DNA of 64,000 nucleotides from assembly GCA_943788115.1 (NCBI GenBank), contig CALSPA010000010.1:1-64000 (forward strand). Reading direction: 5' to 3'. This document shows positions 21,488 to 32,300 of this stretch, in pieces. The notes beneath the pieces were generated by a model. The model was not told the DNA's origin, did not search any database, and was given only the letters and a program-made list of their open reading frames with translations. The translations under genes and the position numbers were made by a program. How positions within the stretch are numbered: position 1 is the first letter of the stretch; every line of letters starts with the position of its first letter. The stretch comes from an uncultured Flavobacteriales bacterium. Lineage in GTDB: Bacteria; Bacteroidota; Bacteroidia; Flavobacteriales_D; Parvicellaceae.

Positions 21488-22820
21488 AATATTTTACACT
21501 TTAATATTCTCCACATTACTTTTAACAGGGAATTCACAGAAAATTATTGACCAAATAGTTGCTGTTATAGGCGACAAATCAATTCTACTTTCAGATATAG
21601 AAACTCAAAAGCTTCAAGCTATTCAGCAAGGTATTTCTGTTACAGAAGAAACAAATTGCATGATTTTAGATGAATTAATGTTTCAAAAACTATTAATTCA
21701 TCAAGCTGAAATTGACAGTCTTGAAGTAACTGAAGATATGGTTAAAGCTGAATTAGAGCAAAGAATTCAATATTTTGCAGCTCAAATTGGAGGTGTAAAC
21801 GAATTAGAAGAATTTTATGGTAAATCAATTGAAGAAATAAAAGATGAATTTTATATTCAGATTGAAGATAGAATGAAAGCACAACAAATGCAACAGGAAA
21901 TCTCTGGTGCAACTTCAGTTTCCCCAAAAGAAGTAAAAGCTTTCTTCAATTCTTTTCCTGAAGATAGTATACCATTTATAAATAGTAAAGTTCAAGTTGC
22001 ACATTTAGTTATTGAACCCTCAATTAATGAGGAACAAAAAAAATCTATTAAAGAAAAACTCAATAAAATAAGAGATAGAATAATAAAAGGCGAAATTAGT
22101 TTTTCAGTTGCTGCAGAGTTCTATTCCTGTGACCCTGGAACACAAGCAAATGGTGGTGATTTTGGATGGGTAAATAGAGGAGACTTTGTGCCAGAATTTG
22201 ACGCTGTTGCTTTTAACATTCCTCTAAATACTGTTTCAGAAATTTTTGAAAGTCCTTTTGGATTTCATATAACTAAAATTGAAAAAAGAAGAGGTGAGCA
22301 ATATTACGGCTCTCATATACTTCTTTGTAAGCAAGTAAGTGAAGCCCAACTTGCTAAAGCGAAAACGAATTTAGATGACATTAGAAACGACATTTTATCT
22401 AATAATTTGTCATGGGAAAATGCTGTCAAAAAGCATTCTACAGATGATAAAACAAAAGGAAGTAATGGAATAATTTTCAATGAATCTTCTGGCTCAATGT
22501 TCTGGGATATGCAAGAAATTGATAAACAAGTTTTTTTAGGCATTAAAAATTTAAAAACAGGTGATATAAGTCAACCCATCTACATGGAAACTAGCGGTGG
22601 TGATTACGCATACAGATTACTTAAATTAATTGCTCAAACAGAACCACACAAAGCAAATATGAACGATGATTACCAAATGATTCAAGGTTATGCTCTTTCT
22701 TCTAAACAATTTGAAGATCTTGCTGAATGGGTAAATACTAAGGTAAACTCAACCTATATTAGATTAAACGATGATTACAATCAATGTTCATTCAACTATA
22801 ATTGGGTAAAAAAACCCTAA
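21474..22820 (+). CDS. surA: SurA-type periplasmic peptidyl-prolyl isomerase
   Basis: 448-residue exported protein. Signal peptide, SurA N-terminal domain (IIDQIVAVIGDKSILLSDIETQ), then two parvulin domains: about residues 175-270 with VAHLVIEPS, GGDFGWVNRGDFVPEF and GFHITKIEKR, and a second, more diverged one starting GSHILLCKQV. SurA chaperones outer-membrane barrel proteins to the BAM complex. In Bacteroidota this operon position after other PPIase genes is common. Symbol given by domain order; the exact client range is not known. Confidence 0.9.
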   Translation: MSMIKIFYTLIFSTLLLTGNSQKIIDQIVAVIGDKSILLSDIETQKLQAIQQGISVTEETNCMILDELMFQKLLIHQAEIDSLEVTEDMVKAELEQRIQYFAAQIGGVNELEEFYGKSIEEIKDEFYIQIEDRMKAQQMQQEISGATSVSPKEVKAFFNSFPEDSIPFINSKVQVAHLVIEPSINEEQKKSIKEKLNKIRDRIIKGEISFSVAAEFYSCDPGTQANGGDFGWVNRGDFVPEFDAVAFNIPLNTVSEIFESPFGFHITKIEKRRGEQYYGSHILLCKQVSEAQLAKAKTNLDDIRNDILSNNLSWENAVKKHSTDDKTKGSNGIIFNESSGSMFWDMQEIDKQVFLGIKNLKTGDISQPIYMETSGGDYAYRLLKLIAQTEPHKANMNDDYQMIQGYALSSKQFEDLAEWVNTKVNSTYIRLNDDYNQCSFNYNWVKKP

Positions 22821-22874
22821 GAAAATTCTTTCTTTTAACAAAATCAGCAGTATTTTAGTCCATATAATACTTTA

Positions 22875-24362
22875 ATGGAAAAATACATAATTGCTTTAGA
22901 CCAAGGAACAACAAGTTGTCGTTCTATTCTATTTAATAATAAAGGTCAACTATTAGCTAGTGAACAAAAGGAATTTACACAAATATTTCCTGAAAGTGGA
23001 TGGGTTGAACACAATCCTAAAGAAATTTGGGAAACACAATACAAAACACTTTTAGACTTAATAAATAACAACAATATAGATATTAAGCAGATAGATTCTA
23101 TTGGAATAACTAATCAAAGAGAAACAACTCTAATCTGGAATAAGAATACTGGAGAACCTATATACAATGCCATTGTTTGGCAAGACAACAGAACAAGTGC
23201 TTACTGCCAAGATTTAAAAGCAAAAAAGCATGAAACACTTTTCAGAAAAAAAACAGGTCTCGTTCTTGATTCTTATTTTTCAGGAACTAAAATAAATTGG
23301 ATATTAAATAATGTTTCAGGAGCCAAAGAAATGGCAAGTGATGGGTTATTATTGTTTGGGACTATCGACACTTGGCTAATATGGAATCTTACGAATAAAA
23401 AAATTCATGCTACAGATATTAGCAATGCTTCAAGGACGTTAATTTGCAATATTCATGAATTAAATTGGGACAATGAGCTTCTTGAAATTTTAGAAATTCC
23501 TACTAATATTTTGCCAGAAATAAAAGATTGTTCAGCTGATTTTGGACATTGGAACTATAAAGGAGTTGACATTCCTATTTGTGGAGTAGCTGGAGATCAG
23601 CAAGCTGCACTTTTTGGTCAATGCTGTTTTGAAGATGGGTCCGCTAAAAACACCTATGGAACTGGTTGTTTTATGTTAATGAATACTGGCTCAAATGCAA
23701 TTGAGAGCACTAATGGCTTACTTACGACCATTGCTTGGTCAATTGACGGGGAAGTAACCTATGCGCTTGAAGGGAGTGTTTTTATTGCAGGTGCTGCTAT
23801 ACAGTGGCTTAGAGATGGATTGCAAATTATCTCAACTGCTAGTGAAACTCAAAACAATGCAATGAATAGTAAAGCTGATGATTTAGTTTTTGTTCCAGCA
23901 TTTGCAGGTTTAGGAGCACCGTATTGGGATATGAATGTTAAAGGTGGAATTTTTGGTATAACAAGAGACATTGGAATAAATGACTTATGTAAAGCAACAC
24001 TAGAATCTCTTGCTTTTCAAACTAGAGACGTTATTGTTGCGATGGAAAAAGATGCTCAATTAAATTTAAACACTCTTGCTGTTGATGGTGGTGCTTGTAT
24101 AAACGACTTTTTAATGCAATTTCAATCAGACATATTAAATGCTCAAGTTAATCGTCCAATAACTATTGAATCTACAGCACTTGGAGCAGCATATCTTGCA
24201 GGTATTAAAACCGGTTTTTATGATATTAAATCTCTTAAAAAAAATCATAAAATTGACAGAACATTTCAACCAACAAAAGATTTAAAATTAGCTAAGAATA
24301 AAATAATCAATTGGGATAAAGCGATACAATGTCTTATCAAACTGCATAGTAATAATGAATAA
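22875..24362 (+). CDS. glpK: Glycerol kinase
   Basis: 495 residues, typical length. FGGY-family sugar kinase that phosphorylates glycerol to sn-glycerol 3-phosphate. Visible motifs: DQGTTSCRSILF at the N-terminus, GITNQRETT, IVWQDNRT, SGTKINWIL, GVAGDQQAALFGQ, TYGTGCFML and DGGACINDFLMQFQ. The stop overlaps the glpD start by 8 bp, so the two steps of glycerol catabolism are coupled. No glpF facilitator is seen here. An imperfect -7 element (TATTTTAG, 22851-22858) lies upstream. Confidence 0.97.
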   Translation: MEKYIIALDQGTTSCRSILFNNKGQLLASEQKEFTQIFPESGWVEHNPKEIWETQYKTLLDLINNNNIDIKQIDSIGITNQRETTLIWNKNTGEPIYNAIVWQDNRTSAYCQDLKAKKHETLFRKKTGLVLDSYFSGTKINWILNNVSGAKEMASDGLLLFGTIDTWLIWNLTNKKIHATDISNASRTLICNIHELNWDNELLEILEIPTNILPEIKDCSADFGHWNYKGVDIPICGVAGDQQAALFGQCCFEDGSAKNTYGTGCFMLMNTGSNAIESTNGLLTTIAWSIDGEVTYALEGSVFIAGAAIQWLRDGLQIISTASETQNNAMNSKADDLVFVPAFAGLGAPYWDMNVKGGIFGITRDIGINDLCKATLESLAFQTRDVIVAMEKDAQLNLNTLAVDGGACINDFLMQFQSDILNAQVNRPITIESTALGAAYLAGIKTGFYDIKSLKKNHKIDRTFQPTKDLKLAKNKIINWDKAIQCLIKLHSNNE

Positions 24363-25986
24363 AAATTCATTTAATTTTTTAGACAGAATTGATTCACTTA
24401 ATAAAAATCAAACTAAACTTTTTGATCTTATTGTAATTGGAGGAGGAATTACAGGGGCTGGCATTCTTTTAGATGCATCCTCTAGAGGCTTAAATACATT
24501 ACTTTTAGAAAAAAAAGATTTTGCATCTGGAACTTCAGGTAGATCAACAAAATTGATACATGGAGGGTTAAGGTATTTAAAGGAATTAGAGTTCTCTTTA
24601 GTTAGAAAAGTTGGCAAGGAAAGAGCCATTGTCTTCAAAAATGCGCCTCACTTAATTGTTCCACAAAAACTACTTTTACCTATTTACAAGAATGGAACTT
24701 TTAAAAAGTGGCAATTATCAATTGCCCTTAGCATATATGACTGGTTGGCTGGAGTTAAAAAAAATGAAAGAAAAAAGATTTTCAATTCAAAAAAAACCAT
24801 TTCAAAAGAAACAACATTAAACAAAGAGGGGTTAATTGGTGCTGGTTTTTATTCAGAATATAGGACTGACGATGCAAGACTTACCTTAGAAATAATTAAA
24901 ACTGCAATTAACTACAATGCAGAACCTTATAACTATTTAGAAGTAAAGAGTATCAAAAAATTAAATGATATTTTCTATGTTGAAGCTTATGACAGTGTGA
25001 ACAAACTTTCTTTTAAATTTAAGAGCAAACAACTTGTTAATGCTACTGGACCATGGACAGATGATATTAGGAAAACAAACAATACCATTTCAAAAGAAAA
25101 AATTTGTCTTTCCAAGGGGGTTCATTTAGTTATGAAACACGAAAATCTTCCAATTAAAAATCCAGTATACTTCGATGCGCCAGACAAAAGAATGTGTTTT
25201 GCTATACCAAGAAATAAGTGTACTTACGTAGGAACTACAGATACTTTATTTGAAGAAATTGAGAAAACAGAACCAACAGCAAACATTAAGGACATCACCT
25301 ATATTTTAGATGCAATAAATAACTGTTTTGATGTTCCAAAATTAAAATTAAATAATGTTATTTCTTCATGGACTGGATTAAGACCTTTAATTCTAGAGGA
25401 GGGAAAAAAAACATCTGAAATATCTAGAAAAGATGAATTAATTATTGCACAAAACAACATGATTAGTATTGCTGGAGGAAAGCTAACTGGATATAGGCTA
25501 ATGGCAAAAAAAGTTGTCGATTTAATCGTAAAGAATTTAAACCAATCAGAAAAATGCTTTACTTCAGAAATTAAAATTTCTGGAAGCGAAAATATAAATC
25601 AAACAAATGTAAATGAAGTAAAAACAAGCTTCAAGGAAAAACTTTCAGAAATTGAAATTCAGTCAAATGATTTAGATTATTTATTTCACAATTATGGCTC
25701 TCAACTAACAAAAATAATTGCACTTTTAAAATCTAATCGATACAAATCGATTGTTCAAGCAGAAGCTCATTTCTGTATAATGGAAGAAAATTTATATTAC
25801 CCATTAGACTTTTTCTTAAGAAGGACTAGTAAACTGTATTACTCCCCTGAGAAAATTGAAGAAGAAATCATTTTAGTTTCCCCAATTTTCAGTAAATTAT
25901 TAAATTTAAATTCAGCCGAAATTAAATTGTTAATTAACCAATTATTAGCCTACAAAAAAAGATTAACAAATTTTACAGATGATTAA
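24355..25986 (+). CDS. glpD: Aerobic-type glycerol-3-phosphate dehydrogenase
   Basis: 543-residue FAD enzyme oxidising glycerol 3-phosphate to dihydroxyacetone phosphate and passing electrons to menaquinone at the membrane. The FAD-binding GGGITGAG sequence follows DLIVI, then TSGRSTKLIHGGLRYL, DDARLTLE, GTTDT and SIAGGKLTGYR, all diagnostic of GlpD. The C-terminal helical domain is present (about residues 430-540). Overlaps glpK at the 5' end and the alpha/beta hydrolase at the 3' end by 8 bp each. Confidence 0.96.
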   Translation: MNKNSFNFLDRIDSLNKNQTKLFDLIVIGGGITGAGILLDASSRGLNTLLLEKKDFASGTSGRSTKLIHGGLRYLKELEFSLVRKVGKERAIVFKNAPHLIVPQKLLLPIYKNGTFKKWQLSIALSIYDWLAGVKKNERKKIFNSKKTISKETTLNKEGLIGAGFYSEYRTDDARLTLEIIKTAINYNAEPYNYLEVKSIKKLNDIFYVEAYDSVNKLSFKFKSKQLVNATGPWTDDIRKTNNTISKEKICLSKGVHLVMKHENLPIKNPVYFDAPDKRMCFAIPRNKCTYVGTTDTLFEEIEKTEPTANIKDITYILDAINNCFDVPKLKLNNVISSWTGLRPLILEEGKKTSEISRKDELIIAQNNMISIAGGKLTGYRLMAKKVVDLIVKNLNQSEKCFTSEIKISGSENINQTNVNEVKTSFKEKLSEIEIQSNDLDYLFHNYGSQLTKIIALLKSNRYKSIVQAEAHFCIMEENLYYPLDFFLRRTSKLYYSPEKIEEEIILVSPIFSKLLNLNSAEIKLLINQLLAYKKRLTNFTDD

Positions 25987-26650
25987 AAATGAAATTTTAG
26001 TTACCAAAAAAGCTAGTTATTATTCAAGTCAAAAACCTAGCAAATCTATTAATCAAGTCTGGATAATATGTCACGGCTATGGACAACTAGCAGAATATTT
26101 TCTAGAATGGTTTACACCTTTATTTTCAGAAAAAACATTGATAGTAGCACCAGAAGGGCTTCATAGGTTTTATATTAAAGGTTTTTCTGGAAGAGTGGGA
26201 GCATCTTGGATGACTAAACAAGACAGACTAAATGATATTAAAGATTATGTGAATTACCTAGATGAAGTTTATTTAGAAATTAAAAACATGGTTTCTCCTT
26301 CATGTTTTATTCACGTTTTAGGGTTTTCTCAAGGAGTTTCAACTGCAATTAGATGGATTTGCAAAAGTAAAATACAAGTAAATTCATTAAGCCTATTCTC
26401 TGGTAAAATACCTGAGGACATAGATTATAAATTATACTGCAAAAAGATAAACACTTTAAATCCAAAAATTATATTTGGAAATAATGATGAATTTTATTCT
26501 ACCAAATCAATAAATGATGAGCTTAATTTCATAAAATCATGGGGATTAAACTTTAAATACATTGAATTTGATGGAGGACATAAGGTTAAAAAAAATATTA
26601 TCACTAAATTAGGAACGATAATTGATCAAGAAATAATCAAAAAAAATTAA
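25979..26650 (+). CDS. Alpha/beta hydrolase (carboxylesterase/phospholipase-like)
   Basis: 223-residue cytoplasmic protein of the Abhydrolase_2 (carboxylesterase/lysophospholipase) type. The oxyanion segment WIICHGYGQ and the nucleophile elbow GFSQGVS (G-x-S-x-G) are clear. GNNDEFY supplies a likely acid Asp, and GGHKV the catalytic His. No signal peptide. The 8-bp overlap with glpD suggests a role in releasing glycerol or acyl groups from lipids, but this is inference from context only. Confidence 0.85.
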   Translation: MIKNEILVTKKASYYSSQKPSKSINQVWIICHGYGQLAEYFLEWFTPLFSEKTLIVAPEGLHRFYIKGFSGRVGASWMTKQDRLNDIKDYVNYLDEVYLEIKNMVSPSCFIHVLGFSQGVSTAIRWICKSKIQVNSLSLFSGKIPEDIDYKLYCKKINTLNPKIIFGNNDEFYSTKSINDELNFIKSWGLNFKYIEFDGGHKVKKNIITKLGTIIDQEIIKKN

Positions 26651-26824
26651 GTTTTAAATATCTTTTTTGTTAAACCCTTACAACCTTTACATAAAATTTG
26701 AGTCTTATAATTAGTAAACGCACAATAATCTACTTAAAATAGAAAACATTAAAATTATCATCTATAAACAAGGAACTATTTAAAACTAAATATATCTATA
26801 TTAGTCGAATCAAGAACTCATAAA

Positions 26825-29358
26825 ATGAAAACCCTAAAAAAATTAACCCCTTTCATCTTTGTTTTATTAAGCTTTCAAACTTATTCCCAAACAAGTTTTC
26901 ATACCATAGGAACCGATACTGTTAGAAACTCTGCTGGAACATATCCATCTCCATATGGTAATTGGTTTTGGGGAGCTAAAAATCAATTTTTAATTCAAGC
27001 ATCAGAACTTGTAGCATCAGGAATGAGTGCTGGAGATATTTACAGTATTAGTTTTGATGTTTATGAAGCCGCTACAACAAGTTTAGACGATTTTCAAGTT
27101 AGCATTAAATTAACTTCAGATCCTGATTTGAGTGCAGGTATACAAAACGGTCTTACAACTGTTGCTAGTCCACAATCATATTCAGATATAGATGGTTGGA
27201 ATTTACACGATTTTTCAACTCCTTTCTTTTGGGATGGATCTTCAAATATAATTATCGAAACCTGCTTCAACAATTCTAGCTGGTCATTTCCGGGAAACGC
27301 AATTATGAATATGTCCACTTACGGATACAAAAGCACATGTGTAAGAAGATCAGACAATGCAAATGTTTGCAGCAGTAATTGGACCAATGAAGACCATTTT
27401 GACCGGCCAAATATTAAGATAGAATGGCAAGATCCAAACACCCCTCCTGGAGTTGATTTTAATTCTAACTCATTAACAACATGCTCAGGAACTGTTAACT
27501 TTAACGATTTATCTACCAACAGTCCTACATCTTGGCTATGGAATTTTGGCGATGGTAATACATCAACTGATCAAAACCCTATACATACATATACCTCCTC
27601 AGGAACGTATTCAGTTACTTTACAAGCGACCAACTCTAACGGTTCAAATTCATTAACTCAAAACAACTTCATTACAGTTAATCTTGGAGGGTTTAGTCCC
27701 GCAAATCCATCATGTATTCCTGCTACTCAAAATGGAACACTTGGATTTGGAATAACAAACGTTACTTTGAACAATTTAAATGTTAATTCTGGAAATGCAA
27801 TTGAGGGCTATTCTGATTTCACATGTGATTCTACGGGTTTATATGTCGGTTTAACTTACCCTATATCAATCTCACATAACTCACCTACTACTCATCAATG
27901 TGCTGTTTGGATAGATTTTAATAATGATGGTAGTTTTTCAAACGCTGAAGAAGTGATACGAAATTCAAGCTCAACATCTACTACAGGAAACATTCTAATA
28001 CCATCTAACTCTGTCTTAAACATTCCGTTAAGAATGAGAGTAATTGCAGATTATGATTTAAGTCCTCAAGTTGATCCATGTACAGATCCTGAATATGGTC
28101 AGGCTGAAGATTACACTATTTTTGTTTTCCAAGATACCACTCCTCCAATTGCAAATGTTAATAGCGACATCAATTACACTTGTAATGGGATTGTTAATTT
28201 CACTGACATTTCCTCAAATGCACCATTTGCTTGGGCGTGGGATTTCGGTGATGGTTCAACTTCTGTTGCACAAAACCCATCTCATACTATATACTCGTAG
28301 ACGGCAGTTACGATGTTCAACTTATTGCTACAAATCAATATGGAAGTGATACAATAAATTTACCAGGTTACATTCAAGTTGCAACAAGTAATTCAGTTGT
28401 CTCAGCAAGTTGTTCTCCACCAACTTTAGGATATTGCTGTAAATATGGAATTTTAAAAGTTATTTTTAATACCATCGTTAATCCTACTTTGGATGGATAT
28501 GATGGTTATCAAGATTATTCTTGTGAATTTCAGACATATGTAGATATGGGTGATTCTTATCAATTATCAATAACAACAGGACCAGATAATCCTCAAGATA
28601 CTAAAGTTTGGATTGACGTTAACAATGATGGAACTTTTGACAATAGTGAACTTTTTCTTGAATCATTAAATTCTTACAATCCTTCAACAAACATTACTAT
28701 TCCGAATAACTTACCCTTAATGACCCCACTTAGAATGAGAATTTCTTCTGATGAAGTAGGCAACAACTTTGATGCATGTACTGATATGATAAGAGGACAA
28801 GTTGAAGATTATGCTATAATTGTAAATGACACAGCCTGTCCAAACCCAACAAACCTTTCTGTCTCAGTTAGTGGAACAAATGCCGAAGTTGATTGGGATG
28901 CTGGTGGATCAGAAACAAATTGGAATATTGAATATGGGCCTACTGGTTTTAACCTAGGCTTTGGAAACACCTTAAATACATCTACTAAACCCAGAATAAT
29001 TTCTATGCCATCTGGAGAATGTTTTGAATTTTATGTTCAAGCAAACTGTGGGTCTTCATTAAGCGGTTGGAATGGCCCAGTTGAAGCCTGTACAGTTGGA
29101 GTGTTAGAGTTAAATAAAGTAAATTTCAATCTATATCCAAATCCTTCTAATGGGAGAGTTAGTTTAAAAACTGTCAACTCTGATCTTCGTCAAATTAATA
29201 TCTACAATTTAATTGGAGAGCTGGTATATTCAGAATCATCTTTGAATTATAACAATACAACCCTATTAAATTTAACTGCTTTAAGTAATGGGACTTATTT
29301 AATTGAAGCAATTGACAAGGATGGATTTAAAGGAATCAAAAAATTTATTATCCAATAA
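26825..29358 (+). CDS. Secreted T9SS type A protein with PKD and GEVED domains (one frameshift)
   Basis: About 844-residue exported protein in frames 26825-28300 and (open from about 28300) to 29358. Signal peptide ending TYSQ, then a beta-sandwich (about residues 25-200: SPYGNWFW, FFWDGSSNIIIETCF) shared with the giant protein at 3140-7238. PKD domain (WLWNFGDGNTS), first GEVED domain (AVWIDFNNDGSFSNAEE), second PKD (WDFGDGSTS), second GEVED (KVWIDVNNDGTFDN), fibronectin III-like segment and a C-terminal type A sorting domain (NLYPNPSNGRVSL) follow. The break lies near 28285-28300: after PSH the frame shifts, and VDGSYDVQLIATNQYG continues in the next frame. The next gene begins one base after the stop. 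Ligand or enzyme activity not identifiable. Confidence 0.85.
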
Positions 29359-29359
29359 A

Positions 29360-32300
29360 ATGAAAAAATATTTATTTCTTTTTTCTTTTTTAATTTCAGT
29401 TTTCGTTAGTCTTCCTAGCTACGCAACTCACTTAATTGGAGGAAGTCTTGGTTATGAATTTTTAGGAGTGACTGCAACTAACGAATTTCAGTTTAAAATC
29501 ATTTTAGTCACTTACACAAACTGTGGTCCGGGCTCGAATGTTCCTCAACCTGAAGGACCCATTTTAACAGTTGGAATTTATGAACACGACATTCAAAATG
29601 ACCCATTAGCTGGAATTGATAAATCTTGGCTTCTTGATTTAGACATTACACTTATAGATTCAACTATAATAGAACCAAACCTACCTGGTGGTTGTTCTGT
29701 TGGAGCATCTACATGCATTTACAAAGGTGTTTATGAAGGAATAGTTAATTTACCTTTAAATTTTACAGGATTTCATGTGTTATATGAAAGGTGTTGCAGA
29801 AACAATAGTATTGTAAATCTTGTTGCACAGGAATCAATGACTTTTCATGCCTATATTTCCCCACCTTTATTAGAAAATTCATCTCCTCAATTTACTGACG
29901 ACCCAATACCATTTTTGTGCATAGGAGACACAACCACTATTTTAAACACTGCATTTGATCCTGATGGCGATGAATTAGTATTTAGCTTTGTAGAACCTTA
30001 CGATGCAGACCAGTCTTCAGCTACAAACCCTGCTCCTAACCCTCCAAACCCAACAATGAACTGGCCCATTAATAATGTTACATACATTGCTGGATACAGT
30101 TTAGCTCAACCCTTTGGAGTTGGTGGCGTATCAACAATTAATGCAAGTACTGGGTTGTCAACATATTTCCCCCCTGCCACTGGTGATTATGTTGTTGCTG
30201 TTGAAATAAAAGAATATAGGAACGGCAATTTAATAGGTATAACTAGACGAGATTTACAATTATTAGTACTAAACTGCCCTGCAAATCCTGCCCCAAACAT
30301 TGACCCTCAAGCTGGTACAACTCTTAACAATTTTTCTGTTGAAGCTGGTGAGACTTTATGTTTTGAATTTGGATTTCAAGACCCTAATAATGACAGCTTA
30401 ACTTTAACTGCTTCTGGAGTTATTTTTGACAATACTATAGTAAACCCAACCGCAACAATTAACGGTCCAGTGTTTGGATTAGACACAGTTACAACAGAAT
30501 TTTGTTGGACTACTGGTTGTAATCAAGCTCAACCTCTTCCATACCAGTTTCAAGTATCAGTTGTTGATAATGGATGTCCTCCTAAAACAACAAATGAGGT
30601 ATATCAAATTACAGTAACTGAGGTTCCTCCACCTGACACCATTATTGGACCTGATGTATTATGTCAATTTTCTGTTGGCACCTATTCTACCCAAGCGCTT
30701 GCAAATACAACTTACGACTGGTCCGTTTCTAATGGTACAATAACTCAAAACAACGGTAGTTCTGTAGATATTCAATGGACAGGTGTTGGAACTGGCACAA
30801 TTTCGTTGTCTGCAACTAATCAATTTGGATGTAGCTCACAACCAATCACAAAAGATGTTACAATTACACCTGCTCCTTTTGTTGAAGCGGGAAATAATTC
30901 TACTATTTGTTTTGGAGACTCCATTCAATTGAACGCATCAACAAATGCTAACCCCGGTTTCACAGCTCAATGGAATCCAACAGATTCAATCATAAATCAA
31001 AATACTTTAACACCATTTGTTTTCCCATCTGACACAACAACATACAATCTTACCATAGACATCGGTGGAGGTTGTTTTGGTTTTGACTCTGTAACAATAT
31101 TTGTAAACATTCCTGAAGCAGATGCTGGAAATGACACCTCAATTTGCGAAGGAAGTAATGTTCAAATCAATGCCAATGTTTCTTCTGGATCCATTGATTG
31201 GTCTCCTGGACTTACATTAACTGATTCAACAATATCAGCCCCCTCTGCATTTCCAACAACAACAACAGACTATCAAATTATTCTTACAGATGCATTTGGT
31301 TGTACGTCTATAGATTCTATTAAAGTTACTGTAGACCCTATTATAAGTCTAGTAGTTTCAAATGATACAACAATTTGTGAAGGAGATTGCATTACAATTA
31401 CTGCAAATGGAGCATCTAATATTGTTTGGAATCCATCCTCAAGTTTATCTGACACATCAATATTTAATCCAATTGCTTGTCCAATTGCTACAGAAACTTT
31501 TTTTGTCACAGGAAATACAGGATTATGTTTCGACAATGCTCAAATAACCGTTACTGTTAATCCCCTTCCTGTTATTGATGCTGGCCTAGATGATACCATT
31601 TGTATTGGTGACACCACGCAATTACTTGTGTCTGGTGCAAATTCCTATTTATGGTCTCCGGCTTCTAGTTTAAGTGCCTCTAACATAGCTAACCCTTTTG
31701 CATGGCCTTTAGTTTCTACTTCTTACATTGTTACTGGAACAGATTTAAATAGTTGTTCTAACACTGACACTGTTGATGTGGTGGTTAATAATTTACCTGC
31801 TGTTGATGCTGGGCTTCCTGCATCCATCTGCCTTGGAGATTCTACTCAATTGCAAGCATCTGGTGCAGACACCTATGTTTGGACACCTGCTGGTTCTTTA
31901 AGTAATGCTACTATTAGCAACCCCATGGCTTCACCTAGTGTTACCACTACTTATTTTGTTGTTGGTACAGATTTAAATGCTTGTATTAATATCGACAGTG
32001 TTGATGTTAGCATTAACTCCTTACCTACTGCTTCTATTTCAAATGACACCACTATTTGTATTGGAGACACAATACAACTTGTTGCAAGTGGAGGAACCAA
32101 CTACGAGTGGTCTCCTACCGATTCCATTTCAGACCCTTTTATTAGCAACCCTATTGTTTGGCCTACTACTACTACAACTTATCAATTGATTGTTAGTGAC
32201 CTCAATGGATGTAACGATACTATTTCCGTAACGGTTACTGTTCAACCTCTACCTACTATACTGGCTGGTAATGACGAAACTATTTGTATTAACGACACTG

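Noticed and set aside
29303-29359. Earlier start for the giant type B protein
   Set aside because: This stretch is the end of the previous gene read in another frame; the ATG at 29360 starts directly with a signal peptide.
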